A stretch of 64,000 bases of DNA from Flavobacteria bacterium BAL38 (GTDB taxonomy: Bacteria; Bacteroidota; Bacteroidia; Flavobacteriales; Flavobacteriaceae). The translations under genes were made by a program, and so were the position numbers. Below, one piece after another: positions 37,028 through 46,474 of this stretch. The stretch covers positions 496,001 through 560,000 of the forward strand of contig AAXX01000001.1 of NCBI GenBank assembly GCA_000169355.1, given 5' to 3'. Positions within the stretch are counted from its first letter, which is position 1; each line of letters starts with the position of its first letter. A model generated the notes under the pieces. The model had not been told where the DNA came from and did not search any database. It saw only the letters and a list, made by a program, of their open reading frames with translations.

Positions 37028-37669
37028 TTAATACCAATCAGCGTGTTTGGTTTTGTCGCCAATATAAAAATTTAAGCCTAAAGAAAACACAGTGGTTTTT
37101 CCAACTTCTGCCTCATAATTAGGAGACAATAATGTACCATCAAAACCGTAATGTTGTTTAAAACGTAAGGCATAAGCAAGGTCTCCATAAACACTAATGC
37201 TCTCAGAAACCTTTACTTGAGGCGTTAATCCTATTGTTGCAGTCCCTATCCTTTCTGTATCGTCAATACTTTTAGGATCAGCAATTGTAATCCCTACACC
37301 AACTCGTCCTAAAAGACCAATTCTTTCATTAGTAGCATAGGTCAAATTAAACAAACTCCCTACATTATAAACCCCAGAAACGTTTACTGTATTGAAAGTA
37401 ATACCAGCATCGTCTTTTGAAAAGGCATCTCTTCCGTAATTTAACTTAACTCCAAACTTAGGCGTAATCATGTAACGAATACCTACATCAAAATGATTAA
37501 AACCCGAAAAATCACTTTTGTCAAATTCATTCCCATATAATTTTGAAGGAGTTACGTATCCGTATCCTGTTTCAATTGAAAATCTATTCCAATTTTTCTC
37601 CCCTTGAGCCGAAGCCATTAAAGTAGTTAAAAATAACAAAACCAGACACATTCTTTGCATTGTTTTCAT
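37028..37669 (-). CDS. outer-membrane beta-barrel protein of unknown role
   Basis: 213 residues. A signal peptide (MKTMQRMCLVLLFLTTLMAS, then AQG) is followed by alternating strands rich in aromatic residues, for example FSIETGYGYVTPSKLYG, FDVGIRYMITPKFGVKLNYG and a final VFSLGLNFYIGDKT. This is the pattern of small OmpX-like or porin-family barrels common in flavobacteria. It sits between the aminotransferase and a phosphoglycosyl transferase, separated from the latter by 100 bp, and has no obvious biosynthetic role. Confidence 0.78.
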   Translation of the reverse strand: MKTMQRMCLVLLFLTTLMASAQGEKNWNRFSIETGYGYVTPSKLYGNEFDKSDFSGFNHFDVGIRYMITPKFGVKLNYGRDAFSKDDAGITFNTVNVSGVYNVGSLFNLTYATNERIGLLGRVGVGITIADPKSIDDTERIGTATIGLTPQVKVSESISVYGDLAYALRFKQHYGFDGTLLSPNYEAEVGKTTVFSLGLNFYIGDKTKHADWY

Positions 37670-37770
37670 TTTTTTAAAATTTTAGGATCTGATTACATCA
37701 GCCTTTTATAGTTATGCTTAATTTATAATACAATTTCTACCCCCCAAAACTCTTCATTCTTCACCCTTCA

Positions 37771-38322
37771 CTAATAACGAAAAACCGTTCTCAAAATAAT
37801 CTGCAAATCTAATAAAATACTTCGTTTAAAATAGTATTCTAAATTCATTTTTACCTTATCCGGGAAAATCACTGAATCATTAAAAGCTAAAGGGTTATCA
37901 TGTTGCTTCAGTAGTTCTTCCTCATTTGCATATTTTATAGAGGCTTCAGAAGTTAACCCGGGCTTTAGGGCTAAAATCTTTCGTTCTTCTCCTTGCAATT
38001 TATCATAATATCCCGGAACATCTGGTCTTGGTCCCACAAAACTCATTTGGCCTATTAAAATATTTAGTAATTGTGGTAGTTCGTCGAGTTTAGATTGTCG
38101 TAAAAATCGACCGAATGATGAAATTTGTTGTGTTGTATCATTTATAGATTTTATTTTAAAAATTTTAAATAGTCTACCGTATTGACCTACACGGTCTTGC
38201 GTAAATAATCCGTTTGATTTTGTATCAAAAGAAGCTATTACTATTGTAAGCAGTATAACCCAACCCATAAACAGCAAGCCTATTACTGAAAAAACTATAT
38301 CAAAAATTCTTTTGAAAATCAT
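37771..38322 (-). CDS. bacterial sugar transferase (phosphoglycosyl transferase), second copy
   Basis: 183 residues, the minimal catalytic form. A reentrant N-terminal hydrophobic segment (about 8-30) precedes DRVGQYGRLFKIFKIKSIND, SKLDELPQLLNILIGQMSFV and GPRPDVPGYYDKL. The Asp-Glu of LDELPQ is the catalytic dyad of monotopic phosphoglycosyl transferases. It loads a sugar phosphate onto undecaprenyl phosphate. The basic segment after FKI is shorter than in the copy at 38947, and the C-terminus differs, so donor choice may differ. It overlaps the acetyltransferase gene by 4 bp. Confidence 0.88.
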   Translation of the reverse strand: MIFKRIFDIVFSVIGLLFMGWVILLTIVIASFDTKSNGLFTQDRVGQYGRLFKIFKIKSINDTTQQISSFGRFLRQSKLDELPQLLNILIGQMSFVGPRPDVPGYYDKLQGEERKILALKPGLTSEASIKYANEEELLKQHDNPLAFNDSVIFPDKVKMNLEYYFKRSILLDLQIILRTVFRY

Positions 38323-38933
38323 TTAGTCTTGATTTTTATAATTTTTCCCGGATTTCCCACTACAACAGCATAATCGGGCACATCATTTATTATAACAGCA
38401 CCTGCTCCAATCGTCGCCCATTTTCCTATTGTGATGCCTTGTATCACACTTGAGCCTATGCCAATTTGAGTTCCTTCTCCTATAGTAACATTACCAGCTA
38501 GTGAAGCATTTGGCGAAACATGAACATAATCCTCTAAAACACAATCATGTTCTACAACACTTCTTGAATTAATTATGCAATGTTTCCCAATTTTTGCATC
38601 AGCGTTTATTACAACTTGAGGCATTACAACTGTTCCTTCATCAATTGTTGCAAATTTTGATACTGTTGCATCAGAGTGAATTGCTGAATAGTAACTAAAG
38701 TTATTAGAATCTACTATTTTTTTTCTGATGGAATTATTGCCAATTGAAATTATAAACTCTTGATTTTTTTCAATCTTAAATAGCTTTGATTGCAAAACCG
38801 GAATTTTAGACAACTCAATAACATTAGGATTATCATCTAAAATTGTGACAACTTTTATATTATTAGAAAACAAAACATCTAATACAACTTTTGCATGACC
38901 ACTTGCTCCAAAAAGATATTTATTATTTTCCAT
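38319..38933 (-). CDS. pglD: PglD-like sugar N-acetyltransferase
   Basis: 204 residues from the ATG at 38933; the frame extends to 39002 but that start lies inside the PglC-like gene and would add a tail unlike the family. The N-terminal Rossmann-like part reads KYLFGASGHAKVVLDVLFSN and the rest is a left-handed beta-helix. The catalytic His is in SRSVVEHDCVLEDYVHVSPN, followed by IGIGSSVIQGITIG and IGAGAVI. PglD acetylates the 4-amino group of the UDP-sugar made by PglE. The gene is 13 bp after the pglC-like gene. Confidence 0.86.
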   Translation of the reverse strand: MENNKYLFGASGHAKVVLDVLFSNNIKVVTILDDNPNVIELSKIPVLQSKLFKIEKNQEFIISIGNNSIRKKIVDSNNFSYYSAIHSDATVSKFATIDEGTVVMPQVVINADAKIGKHCIINSRSVVEHDCVLEDYVHVSPNASLAGNVTIGEGTQIGIGSSVIQGITIGKWATIGAGAVIINDVPDYAVVVGNPGKIIKIKTK

Positions 38934-38946
38934 AATTACACTTTCA

Positions 38947-39549
38947 TTAATTCCCTTTAAAAGCTTCCATAGTAGCTTCTCCTTCTTGAGAAATTCCTTC
39001 ACTTACAACTACTTTTTTAATGGTTAAAAATAATATTTTTATATCTAATAAAAAACTACAATTGTCCACATACCAAACATCATATTCAAATTTTTGGTTC
39101 CAACTGATTGCATTTCTACCGTTAATTTGTGCCCAACCTGTTATGCCTGGTCTAATAGCATGTCTTTGTTTTTGAGCTTCATTGTACAAAGGTAAATATT
39201 GCACTAACAAAGGTCTTGGACCAATTAAACTCATATCTCCTTTTAGTACATTCAACAATTGTGGGATTTCATCCAAAGATGTTTTTCTAACAAAAGTTCC
39301 AATTTTAGTTAATCGATCACTATCTGGTAAAAGTGCTCCTTCACTATCTTTTTTATCATTCATGGTTTTGAACTTAATGATTTTAAAAAGCTTATCATTT
39401 TTACCAGGTCTTGTTTGAAAGAAAAATGGTTTTCCTTGATTGGCAAAAAAAAGACCTACCATTACAATTATAAATATAGGGCTTAAAAGAATAAACCCTA
39501 CTAAAGCAGCTATAAAATCTAATATTCTTTTAAAAAATGATTTATACAT
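38947..39549 (-). CDS. pglC: PglC-like phosphoglycosyl transferase (initiating sugar transferase)
   Basis: 200 residues. A hydrophobic reentrant helix (about 8-32) is followed by [50 protein letters not shown] and [13 protein letters not shown], then the C-terminal [20 protein letters not shown]. These are the motifs of monotopic phosphoglycosyl transferases of the PglC/WcaJ C-terminal type. It would transfer the phospho-diNAcBac-like sugar to undecaprenyl phosphate as the first step of block B glycan assembly. It starts one base after the upstream GT4 gene ends. Confidence 0.9.
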   Translation of the reverse strand: MYKSFFKRILDFIAALVGFILLSPIFIIVMVGLFFANQGKPFFFQTRPGKNDKLFKIIKFKTMNDKKDSEGALLPDSDRLTKIGTFVRKTSLDEIPQLLNVLKGDMSLIGPRPLLVQYLPLYNEAQKQRHAIRPGITGWAQINGRNAISWNQKFEYDVWYVDNCSFLLDIKILFLTIKKVVVSEGISQEGEATMEAFKGN

Positions 39550-40785
39550 TTAAGAAATCTTAGATTGAATTAAACTTATATACTTATCCGCTAAAACAGT
39601 TCTGTCAAAATTCTGTTTTGCAAATGAATAACCACTTTCTCCTTGAGCAATACCTTTTTCAGGATTTGAAAGATATTCTTTTATTTTTAATGCAAAATCT
39701 TTAGGATTTTCAGGCTCTATAAAAACACCAGCATTTGCTTCTTCAACTAACTCTCTAGAAACACCATCTATTGCCATTAATATTGGCTTCTTACAAGACA
39801 TATAATCAAAGGTCTTGTTCGAATAAACCGTTTTAAACGTTTCCACATTCTTTAACACTGAAGCTCCCATATCAGAAGCTAAAATGTATTTAAAAACTTC
39901 TGCTTTTGGAACAGGATTTATAAATCGAACATTGATTATATTATTACTTTTTGCTGACTCTATTAGTCTTTTTTTCTCCATACCGTCACCAATCAGTAAG
40001 AATAAAACATTAGTATCTTCTACTAATTTACCCGTTTCTAAAACCTGATCCAAATGGTTGGCTACTCCATGAGCACCAACATAGGTTATTATAAATTTTT
40101 CTTCTAAATCATGCTCTTTTTTAAACTGATTCACATCAAAATCTTTAAGTAAGTCGTCTGATAAAGTAAAATCAGCAGCATTTGGAATGAAAATAATTTT
40201 TTCTGGATTTATTCCTTTTTTCTCTATTAATGTGTTTCTAAAGGCTGGTGTTAAAACATTGATTAAAGTTGCTTTTTTATATATGAATTTTTCAAGTGCA
40301 TAAGCCAATTTAATTATCAAACCATTAGTAACAACCCCAGTATCTATTGCTGACTCTGGCCATAAATCTCTAATTTCAAAAACAAAAGGAGTTCTTTTTA
40401 AAAGGGAAATCAAATAGCCACTAATTCCAATAAATAAAGGTGGTGAACTTACAATAATAACATCATATTTTCCTCCAACTTTAAATAACCCTGCCCAAAG
40501 ACTTGAAAAAACAAATGAAAAATAAGCCCAAAGTCTTCCTATAAAATTAGAATTATAAGTTTCCGAAACATGACAACGCATTACTTCAATTGAACCTTGT
40601 TTCTTTTTTTTAAACCATTTTCCTTTATATTCAACTTTTTTTTCGCTTGAATTATAATGCATCATACCTGCAATAACTTGCACGTTGTGACCGTTTTCAA
40701 CCCATTGTTTAGTTATTTCGTTCCAACGAGAACCCCCATGATCATCTTCTTCTAAGTAATATTGATGCAATAGTAATATGCGCAT
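39550..40785 (-). CDS. WbuB-like family 4 glycosyltransferase
   Basis: 411 residues. The opening MRILLLHQYYLEEDDHGGSR, VIIVSSPPLFIGISGYLISL, PFVFEIRDLWPESAIDTGVV and YVGAHGVANHLDQVLE are the pattern of WbuB-type GT4 enzymes. These often sit beside PglC-like genes and add an N-acetylated deoxyhexosamine or hexosamine as the second sugar. The gene is followed directly by pglC, which supports that role. The exact donor is not certain. Confidence 0.88.
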   Translation of the reverse strand: MRILLLHQYYLEEDDHGGSRWNEITKQWVENGHNVQVIAGMMHYNSSEKKVEYKGKWFKKKKQGSIEVMRCHVSETYNSNFIGRLWAYFSFVFSSLWAGLFKVGGKYDVIIVSSPPLFIGISGYLISLLKRTPFVFEIRDLWPESAIDTGVVTNGLIIKLAYALEKFIYKKATLINVLTPAFRNTLIEKKGINPEKIIFIPNAADFTLSDDLLKDFDVNQFKKEHDLEEKFIITYVGAHGVANHLDQVLETGKLVEDTNVLFLLIGDGMEKKRLIESAKSNNIINVRFINPVPKAEVFKYILASDMGASVLKNVETFKTVYSNKTFDYMSCKKPILMAIDGVSRELVEEANAGVFIEPENPKDFALKIKEYLSNPEKGIAQGESGYSFAKQNFDRTVLADKYISLIQSKIS

Positions 40786-40793
40786 TATTATTG

Positions 40794-42677
40794 TTATTTT
40801 ATATAATTAATTATTGTTTCTATTCTATTTTTAAATGAAAACGAAACTGCTTTTCCTTCTTGTTTTAAACCGTAATATTCTGAATCATAAGATAGACTAT
40901 TTTTAGGTTCAATTTTTTCATCATTAGTGTGACTATCAAAAGTAACTGAATAATCATCTAAATGCCAAATTTGATCTTTAATATACTGATCCATTTCTGA
41001 AACCTCATCTATAACCTTCCATTTTGAAGTATTTTTTGAAATTTTTATTGTTCGTGAATGTGTAGCTTTTTTATTTAATTGTTGAAAAGCCTTTATTTTT
41101 CCTGTAAAAATAAATTCTTCATTAGTTTCTTCCCAATCAGCCTTTATACATTGTGTCCAATAATACCAAATAAAACGACTTCCTTTTAGCATTTGCGATT
41201 CATCATTTACTACTATAGTATTATGTGCATTAGTTCCAGTAAAATAGGCAGAAAGTTCTTTTGAAGTATTGTATTTATAGGTTCCAGAATCTCTCAAAAT
41301 ATTCTTGCCTTCTACCCAAACATCCATATGAAGATTATCAGCATGTGATGGTCTATCTTTATGATTACCACAACGAATAAAAGTAAAAGAAGTGTTAGTT
41401 CTGCACATATAGTACCCACCATTTTCAAAAGAAGTTATTCCTTTATTTTGGTCAATTTTTTCAAAATTAAAAGTAGGTTTTGCCAGTGTTTGCAACCAAT
41501 AGTAATCTTCATGTATTGCAGTCGGTTCAAATAATTTTTGCCCCGTTAATATGCGATGTAATGTGTTTAATTGAGGTCTATAATCTCTATATTCACATTC
41601 TGTTAACGGAAAAAACAAAGCTCCATCATTTGCTCCATAGTTGGGCAAATAGCCGTTTTCTTGCTGTAAACATTGATATAAAAAATAGACACTCTTATAA
41701 GCTCTTGTGTAGAATAGATTTGAAAAAGGTTTATGGTGTTTTTCAGTTAACGCAATTCCAAACGAAAATAATTGTACCAAAACACGTTGATAATTCATAC
41801 TAAACTGCAAAAAAGTTCCGTCATCATAGACTTGATAAGCTACTTCTTGCTCGAACCATTTTCTACCTTCAGTTGACCATTTTTTAGTTTCTGGTATAAA
41901 AGGAAATAGCAATTCACTTATTGTAAGCGCTAAGGTTTCTGTTATGGCATGATTATTTCTAACAGCAATTCTAGAAAAATCTATGTGATGATATACATGA
42001 TGTAATGACCAATACATAACATTTTGAATTTTAGTCCATAATGCTTCGGTTAATGCTTCGCTATTTTTATAAAAATGTAAAGCATACATCCAATTGAATA
42101 ACCGCAATGAAATTTCTTGACTGCATTTCCAATTGGGGCCTTGATTGATCGGATTAGCATCAATCCAACTTTCTATTTCTGCAAATACAAAAGTGGAATG
42201 GTCTTCGTTAAAATGATAGTCATTTCTAATTAGAGTTAGCAAATAAGTAAATCTGGATTTCTCCCATACATATTTGATATCGCCATTAGCAGGATTGAAA
42301 TCATTAATTTCTGACCAATGTTTTGAAATATCATACTGAAATCCTGTTTCTGGATTAGTTATCCAATCATACGAAGTTCCAAGTTTCTTCCAATCTGAAC
42401 TAAAAAAACAAATTTCACCATTTAGTATTTTAGTAGCTTTTTCTTTTAAGTTATCACTGGAATGTTTTTCAAATTGTAATAGTTCTTTTTCTGTTATTAC
42501 AAATGGAATGGAAGCTTTTCTCCACTCTTCAAGTGAAATAAAGTTTTTAGTGTCTGGATTTATAGGATGCTTCTTTTTCAAAAAACCCAATCTTTTTTCA
42601 ACCTCATGACGAATTCTATAGGACGTATAGCGAAGTCCCATATTCTGAAAAAGTTGAAAAGCTAATTTAATATTCAA
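40794..42677 (-). CDS. heparinase II/III-like protein of a biosynthetic locus
   Basis: 627 residues. An N-terminal alpha/alpha-toroid-like region (about 130-400, with RIAVRNNHAITETLAL and the tyrosine-rich VYDDGTFLQFSMNYQRVLV) leads to a beta-sheet domain with DRPSHADNLHMDVWVEGKNI and FTGTNAHNTIVVNDESQM, the heparinase II/III signature. No signal peptide is visible, so it is probably cytoplasmic or secreted by an unknown route. It is 19 bp after the two-domain oxidoreductase gene, a pair repeatedly seen in surface-glycan clusters of other bacteria. Its job there, perhaps lyase, epimerase or quality control, is unknown. Confidence 0.8.
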   Translation of the reverse strand: MNIKLAFQLFQNMGLRYTSYRIRHEVEKRLGFLKKKHPINPDTKNFISLEEWRKASIPFVITEKELLQFEKHSSDNLKEKATKILNGEICFFSSDWKKLGTSYDWITNPETGFQYDISKHWSEINDFNPANGDIKYVWEKSRFTYLLTLIRNDYHFNEDHSTFVFAEIESWIDANPINQGPNWKCSQEISLRLFNWMYALHFYKNSEALTEALWTKIQNVMYWSLHHVYHHIDFSRIAVRNNHAITETLALTISELLFPFIPETKKWSTEGRKWFEQEVAYQVYDDGTFLQFSMNYQRVLVQLFSFGIALTEKHHKPFSNLFYTRAYKSVYFLYQCLQQENGYLPNYGANDGALFFPLTECEYRDYRPQLNTLHRILTGQKLFEPTAIHEDYYWLQTLAKPTFNFEKIDQNKGITSFENGGYYMCRTNTSFTFIRCGNHKDRPSHADNLHMDVWVEGKNILRDSGTYKYNTSKELSAYFTGTNAHNTIVVNDESQMLKGSRFIWYYWTQCIKADWEETNEEFIFTGKIKAFQQLNKKATHSRTIKISKNTSKWKVIDEVSEMDQYIKDQIWHLDDYSVTFDSHTNDEKIEPKNSLSYDSEYYGLKQEGKAVSFSFKNRIETIINYIK

Positions 42678-42696
42678 TGGCTTATTTTTTTTTCAA

Positions 42697-44808
42697 TTAT
42701 AATTCAATCCACTGATTGGTTTTCAAACTTTCAATAGCTGCAAATGAAGCTTTAGTTGTATTCACAATTTCATCAAATGGAATTAAAGCTGAACCACCAT
42801 TTTTGGTTTGAGCAATCAACTTATGAAATTGGTTTTTATGCCCTTTATCTAATTTGGTTTTCAATTTTGAAAAACCTTTAAAACCAAAACCTTCTGTTTT
42901 TCTAAAATTATCCATAATTAAAGTTCGCTCTTGAGAATATACTTCAACACGTTCTTTAGAATAAGCTTTGGAACCATTCGAAAAATAATTAATCACTCCA
43001 GTAGAACCATTTTCATATTTTAATAAAATCGTCGCATTATCGGTATTTTCTTCTGGATTAACTCCCATAGCATTCATACAAACTGCTTTAACCTTACTAC
43101 CTGTTAGATAAGTTATTAAATCTATAAAATGACAAGCTTCTCCTATAATTCTTCCACCACCTACTAACATATCATGCACCCATACATTGGCAGGAATATT
43201 TCCAGCATTCATAGTAGCTATAACGTTCATTTGCGAATTACCCAAAAGCGATTTCATTTTTTCTGCATGTGGAGAAAATCGCCTGTTGAAACCAACCATA
43301 ACCGTTTTACCCGATTGTTGTTGAGCTTCAATAACATTTGCTAATTCTTGATGATTTAAAGCTAAAGGTTTTTCTACAAAAACATGTTTTCCTGCTCCTA
43401 AACATTTTACGGTCATATTTGCATGAAGATTGTGTCTAGTAGTGATTAAAACTAAATCTACTTCACTATCTTTTAATACATCATCTACGTTTGTTGTTGA
43501 GTGCGAAAAACCGTGTTTTTGAGCCATAGCTGTGCCACTAACTCCACCTTTACTGGCAATGTATTTATAATTAGCACCACTTCCTTTTAAAGCAGGCAAC
43601 ATAGTCATTTTGGTAAAATTTCCTGAACCAATTACTCCTATTATTCCTTTTTGACCAGAATAATTAGTTTCTTTTAATTGGATTGTATTTTGCGGAACTA
43701 CATTGGTTTCTTTATATTTTAAAATAGAAGCAATCGACTTACTAGAACCTATTTCTCCATATATTTGCAAATAATCATCCAACGGAATTACTTCTGTAAT
43801 CATTTCATTTACATGCAATTTGCCAGAAGAAATAGACTGTAAAATGGCTTCAAAATTTCTTTTTTCTGTCCATCTTACAAAAGGTAACGGATAGTCATTT
43901 CCTCTATTTTCGTAATCTTCATCATATCTTCCTGGTCCGTATGAACATGATACTTGAAACGATAATTCTTTTTCGTAAAATTCAGCTCTACTTAAGTTTA
44001 AGCCAATAACACCCACTAAAATGATTCGACCTCTTTTGCGTGACATTCTTGCCGCTTGAGAAATAATTTCATCGGTTTTAGCAGAAGCAGTAATAATGAC
44101 TCCATCAGCTCCAACACCATTGGTGTTTTCTTCAACAAATTTGACTACATCTCCATTTTTTGGATTAAAAGGGATAATACCCCATTGTTTAGCTAAGGCT
44201 AATTTACTTTCATCTATATCAACACCAATCACTTTGCAACCATTAGCTACTAGTAATTGAGCTGTTAATAAACCTATAAGTCCTAATCCTGTAACAACAA
44301 CTGTTTCTCCTAAAGTAGGATTTAACAAACGAATTCCTTGTAAACCAATAGAACCAATAACCGTAAAAGCAGCTTGTTCATCGGTTACATTATCTGGAAT
44401 ATGAGCCACTAAATTTTTAGGGATAGAGACAAACTCGGCATGTTGCCCATTTGATGCTACTCTATCACCTACTTTAAACTCACTTACACCTTCTCCAACA
44501 GCAATAACTTTTCCTACATTACAGTATCCTAAAGGTAAAGGCTCTCCCAATTTATTAAAAACAGCTTCTAAAGTTGGCATTAAACCCTCTGTTTTAATTT
44601 TATCTAAAACTTGTTTGACTTTATCAGGTTGTTGACGTGCTTTTGATATAAGATTTGATTTTCCAAACTCTACCAACATTCGTTCAGTTCCTAATGATAC
44701 TAATGAGCGTGTAGTTTGAATTAAAACTGTACCTCTTGCTACTTGTGGAGCTGGCACTTCTTCTAATATGGTTTGTCCTGTTTTAAAGGATTGTATAATT
44801 TGTTTCAT
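42697..44808 (-). CDS. two-domain oxidoreductase: zinc-type dehydrogenase fused to Gfo/Idh/MocA
   Basis: 703 residues. The first 360 or so form a medium-chain alcohol-dehydrogenase-like domain (LVSLGTERMLVEFGKSNLIS, PLGYCNVGKVIAVGEGVSEF, GDRVASNGQHAEFV, TVVVTGLGLIGLLTAQLLV). The rest is a Gfo/Idh/MocA domain with GVIGSGNFTKMTMLPALKGS, VFVEKPLALNHQEL and VGFNRRFSPHAEKM. The combination probably oxidises and re-reduces a sugar or glycan end during modification or epimerisation. It is encoded with the heparinase-like gene and in front of it, suggesting they act in sequence. Confidence 0.88.
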   Translation of the reverse strand: MKQIIQSFKTGQTILEEVPAPQVARGTVLIQTTRSLVSLGTERMLVEFGKSNLISKARQQPDKVKQVLDKIKTEGLMPTLEAVFNKLGEPLPLGYCNVGKVIAVGEGVSEFKVGDRVASNGQHAEFVSIPKNLVAHIPDNVTDEQAAFTVIGSIGLQGIRLLNPTLGETVVVTGLGLIGLLTAQLLVANGCKVIGVDIDESKLALAKQWGIIPFNPKNGDVVKFVEENTNGVGADGVIITASAKTDEIISQAARMSRKRGRIILVGVIGLNLSRAEFYEKELSFQVSCSYGPGRYDEDYENRGNDYPLPFVRWTEKRNFEAILQSISSGKLHVNEMITEVIPLDDYLQIYGEIGSSKSIASILKYKETNVVPQNTIQLKETNYSGQKGIIGVIGSGNFTKMTMLPALKGSGANYKYIASKGGVSGTAMAQKHGFSHSTTNVDDVLKDSEVDLVLITTRHNLHANMTVKCLGAGKHVFVEKPLALNHQELANVIEAQQQSGKTVMVGFNRRFSPHAEKMKSLLGNSQMNVIATMNAGNIPANVWVHDMLVGGGRIIGEACHFIDLITYLTGSKVKAVCMNAMGVNPEENTDNATILLKYENGSTGVINYFSNGSKAYSKERVEVYSQERTLIMDNFRKTEGFGFKGFSKLKTKLDKGHKNQFHKLIAQTKNGGSALIPFDEIVNTTKASFAAIESLKTNQWIEL

Positions 44809-44810
44809 TT

Positions 44811-45323
44811 TTAATTTCTTTCTTTTATTAATTTAGCAGGAACTCCTCCTACAATTGTAAATGGTTTTACATCTTTTGTGACTACACTTCCTGCTGCAAC
44901 AACTGCACCCTCTCCAATTGTTACTCCGGCTACAATAACACAATTAGCACCTATCCATACATCATTTTTGATAACTACTTTTGCGGGTGTGTGACCTGCA
45001 CCAAATATTTTCCCTTTATTTGAAGGAATAACATGATTTGCAGATAATATCTGTGTTCTATATCCTATTAAAGTTCTATCTCCAATTTCTACCCCACCTC
45101 CAGTGGTAATTAAAACGCCCCAAGCTAAATCAACATGATCTCCTAATTTAAGATTTATACAGGGATTTATTCTAATACCTGGATAATAAGTGATTTTTTT
45201 TCCAATCTTAGCACCTTGTATTCTCATATAATTACTCTTTATTAAATTGAATAATTTGTGACGTGGTAATATAAAAATTATTGATGATAAGAGTTCATAT
45301 GTACAAACAGCAAAATTTTTCAT
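44811..45323 (-). CDS. hexapeptide-repeat O-acetyltransferase (WcaF/maa-like)
   Basis: 170 residues. A left-handed beta-helix is evident from [40 protein letters not shown] and [20 protein letters not shown], then [10 protein letters not shown]. This is the galactoside/maltose acetyltransferase-like group common in glycan loci. It transfers acetyl from acetyl-CoA in the cytoplasm to a sugar. It lies 2 bp before the oxidoreductase start and 4 bp after a GT4 gene. Confidence 0.9.
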   Translation of the reverse strand: MKNFAVCTYELLSSIIFILPRHKLFNLIKSNYMRIQGAKIGKKITYYPGIRINPCINLKLGDHVDLAWGVLITTGGGVEIGDRTLIGYRTQILSANHVIPSNKGKIFGAGHTPAKVVIKNDVWIGANCVIVAGVTIGEGAVVAAGSVVTKDVKPFTIVGGVPAKLIKERN

Positions 45324-45327
45324 TTAA

Positions 45328-46467
45328 CTATGCATTTAATATTTCTTTTAAAAATTGAATTTGTAAATCTACTTTTTCCTTTGGACTTGGGTATTTTTTT
45401 AAAATGTCTTTAGAATTATTGGCGTTTACATGTCTCAATTCTTCATTATTTCTATAATTAATAATTGCTTCAGCAATATCTGAACTATCGTCTCTATCAA
45501 CATAAATTGCGGCTTCTTTACAAATTGATTTTGACCATTCTTTATTTGAAATAAAAAGTGGTTTATTAAAATACCAAGCTTCAATTATATTATTACTAAA
45601 ACTCTCTAATAAGCTAAGCAAAATTACTGCATTTATTTTATCAAATAAATATTGTACTTCAAATGGTTTTACAGTTCCAAAAAAAATTAAATTATCTTCT
45701 ACTCCTAACGTTTTTGCATTCCTTAATAATTCAATAGACTCTTTTTCTGATTTTGAAACAGTAATTATAAACTTGATATCATTAACTCCTCTTTTCTTTA
45801 ATTCATATAAAACTTGAGGTATAATTTCTATATTTTTATTTTTATGCCACCCTGTTAACATTAAAATATTAAAATTTCTCATTTCAATTGAAATAAGCCT
45901 TTGATTAAATTCAATTGAAATTTCTCCTTTTGGATATTCAGAAATAGATGGTAATATTAATTTTGTATTTTGTAATGGAAAATTAAATAATTTATTAGCT
46001 CTATAAAGCATTGACTCATTTTCAAAAACAATTGCACTCGATTTCAAAGTAGAGTAAAGTCTATATTTGTCTATTAATTTTAATTTAATCTTTTTTATAA
46101 AAGAATACCCATTCCAAAAATCTATTTCAGGATAAAAAATATTTGAATATGCGCAACCTGTAACTGATTTTATATTTTTATAATGAATGCCTGGTCCAAA
46201 CATTGTATAAATTAACTCAACTTCACTATTTCTTATATACTTTTTAAAAAAAAACACTTGAAATACAAGTCTAGCTATTAAAGAATCTTTAACTACAGAA
46301 ATATTCTTAAAATTTAATTCTGTTAATTTTTTATGTATATAGGTGTTCTCGGTAACAATAAAATAAGGATTAATATCATCATACCTGCTTAATTGCATAA
46401 TAAAATTAGAAGCTACTTGTTGCCCCCCTCCCTTTTTTATTGGTAAAAGATTTATTAGTAAATTCAT
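45328..46467 (-). CDS. family 4 glycosyltransferase
   Basis: 379 residues from the ATG at 46467. The frame reaches 46536, but that start would overlap the preceding gene and add an N-terminus unlike the family; the chosen start gives the typical MNLLINLLPIKKGGGQQVAS. The C-terminal domain carries ILMLTGWHKNKNIEIIPQVL and the EX7E-like LSLLESFSNNIIEAWYFNKP. It is a retaining GT-B enzyme of block B. Donor unknown. Confidence 0.87.
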   Translation of the reverse strand: MNLLINLLPIKKGGGQQVASNFIMQLSRYDDINPYFIVTENTYIHKKLTELNFKNISVVKDSLIARLVFQVFFFKKYIRNSEVELIYTMFGPGIHYKNIKSVTGCAYSNIFYPEIDFWNGYSFIKKIKLKLIDKYRLYSTLKSSAIVFENESMLYRANKLFNFPLQNTKLILPSISEYPKGEISIEFNQRLISIEMRNFNILMLTGWHKNKNIEIIPQVLYELKKRGVNDIKFIITVSKSEKESIELLRNAKTLGVEDNLIFFGTVKPFEVQYLFDKINAVILLSLLESFSNNIIEAWYFNKPLFISNKEWSKSICKEAAIYVDRDDSSDIAEAIINYRNNEELRHVNANNSKDILKKYPSPKEKVDLQIQFLKEILNA

Positions 46468-46474
46468 TTTTAAT

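Noticed and set aside
38934..39002. Longer PglD-like protein starting at 39002
   Set aside because: The extension overlaps the end of the pglC-like gene in another frame; the family starts at MENNKYLFGASGHAKV.
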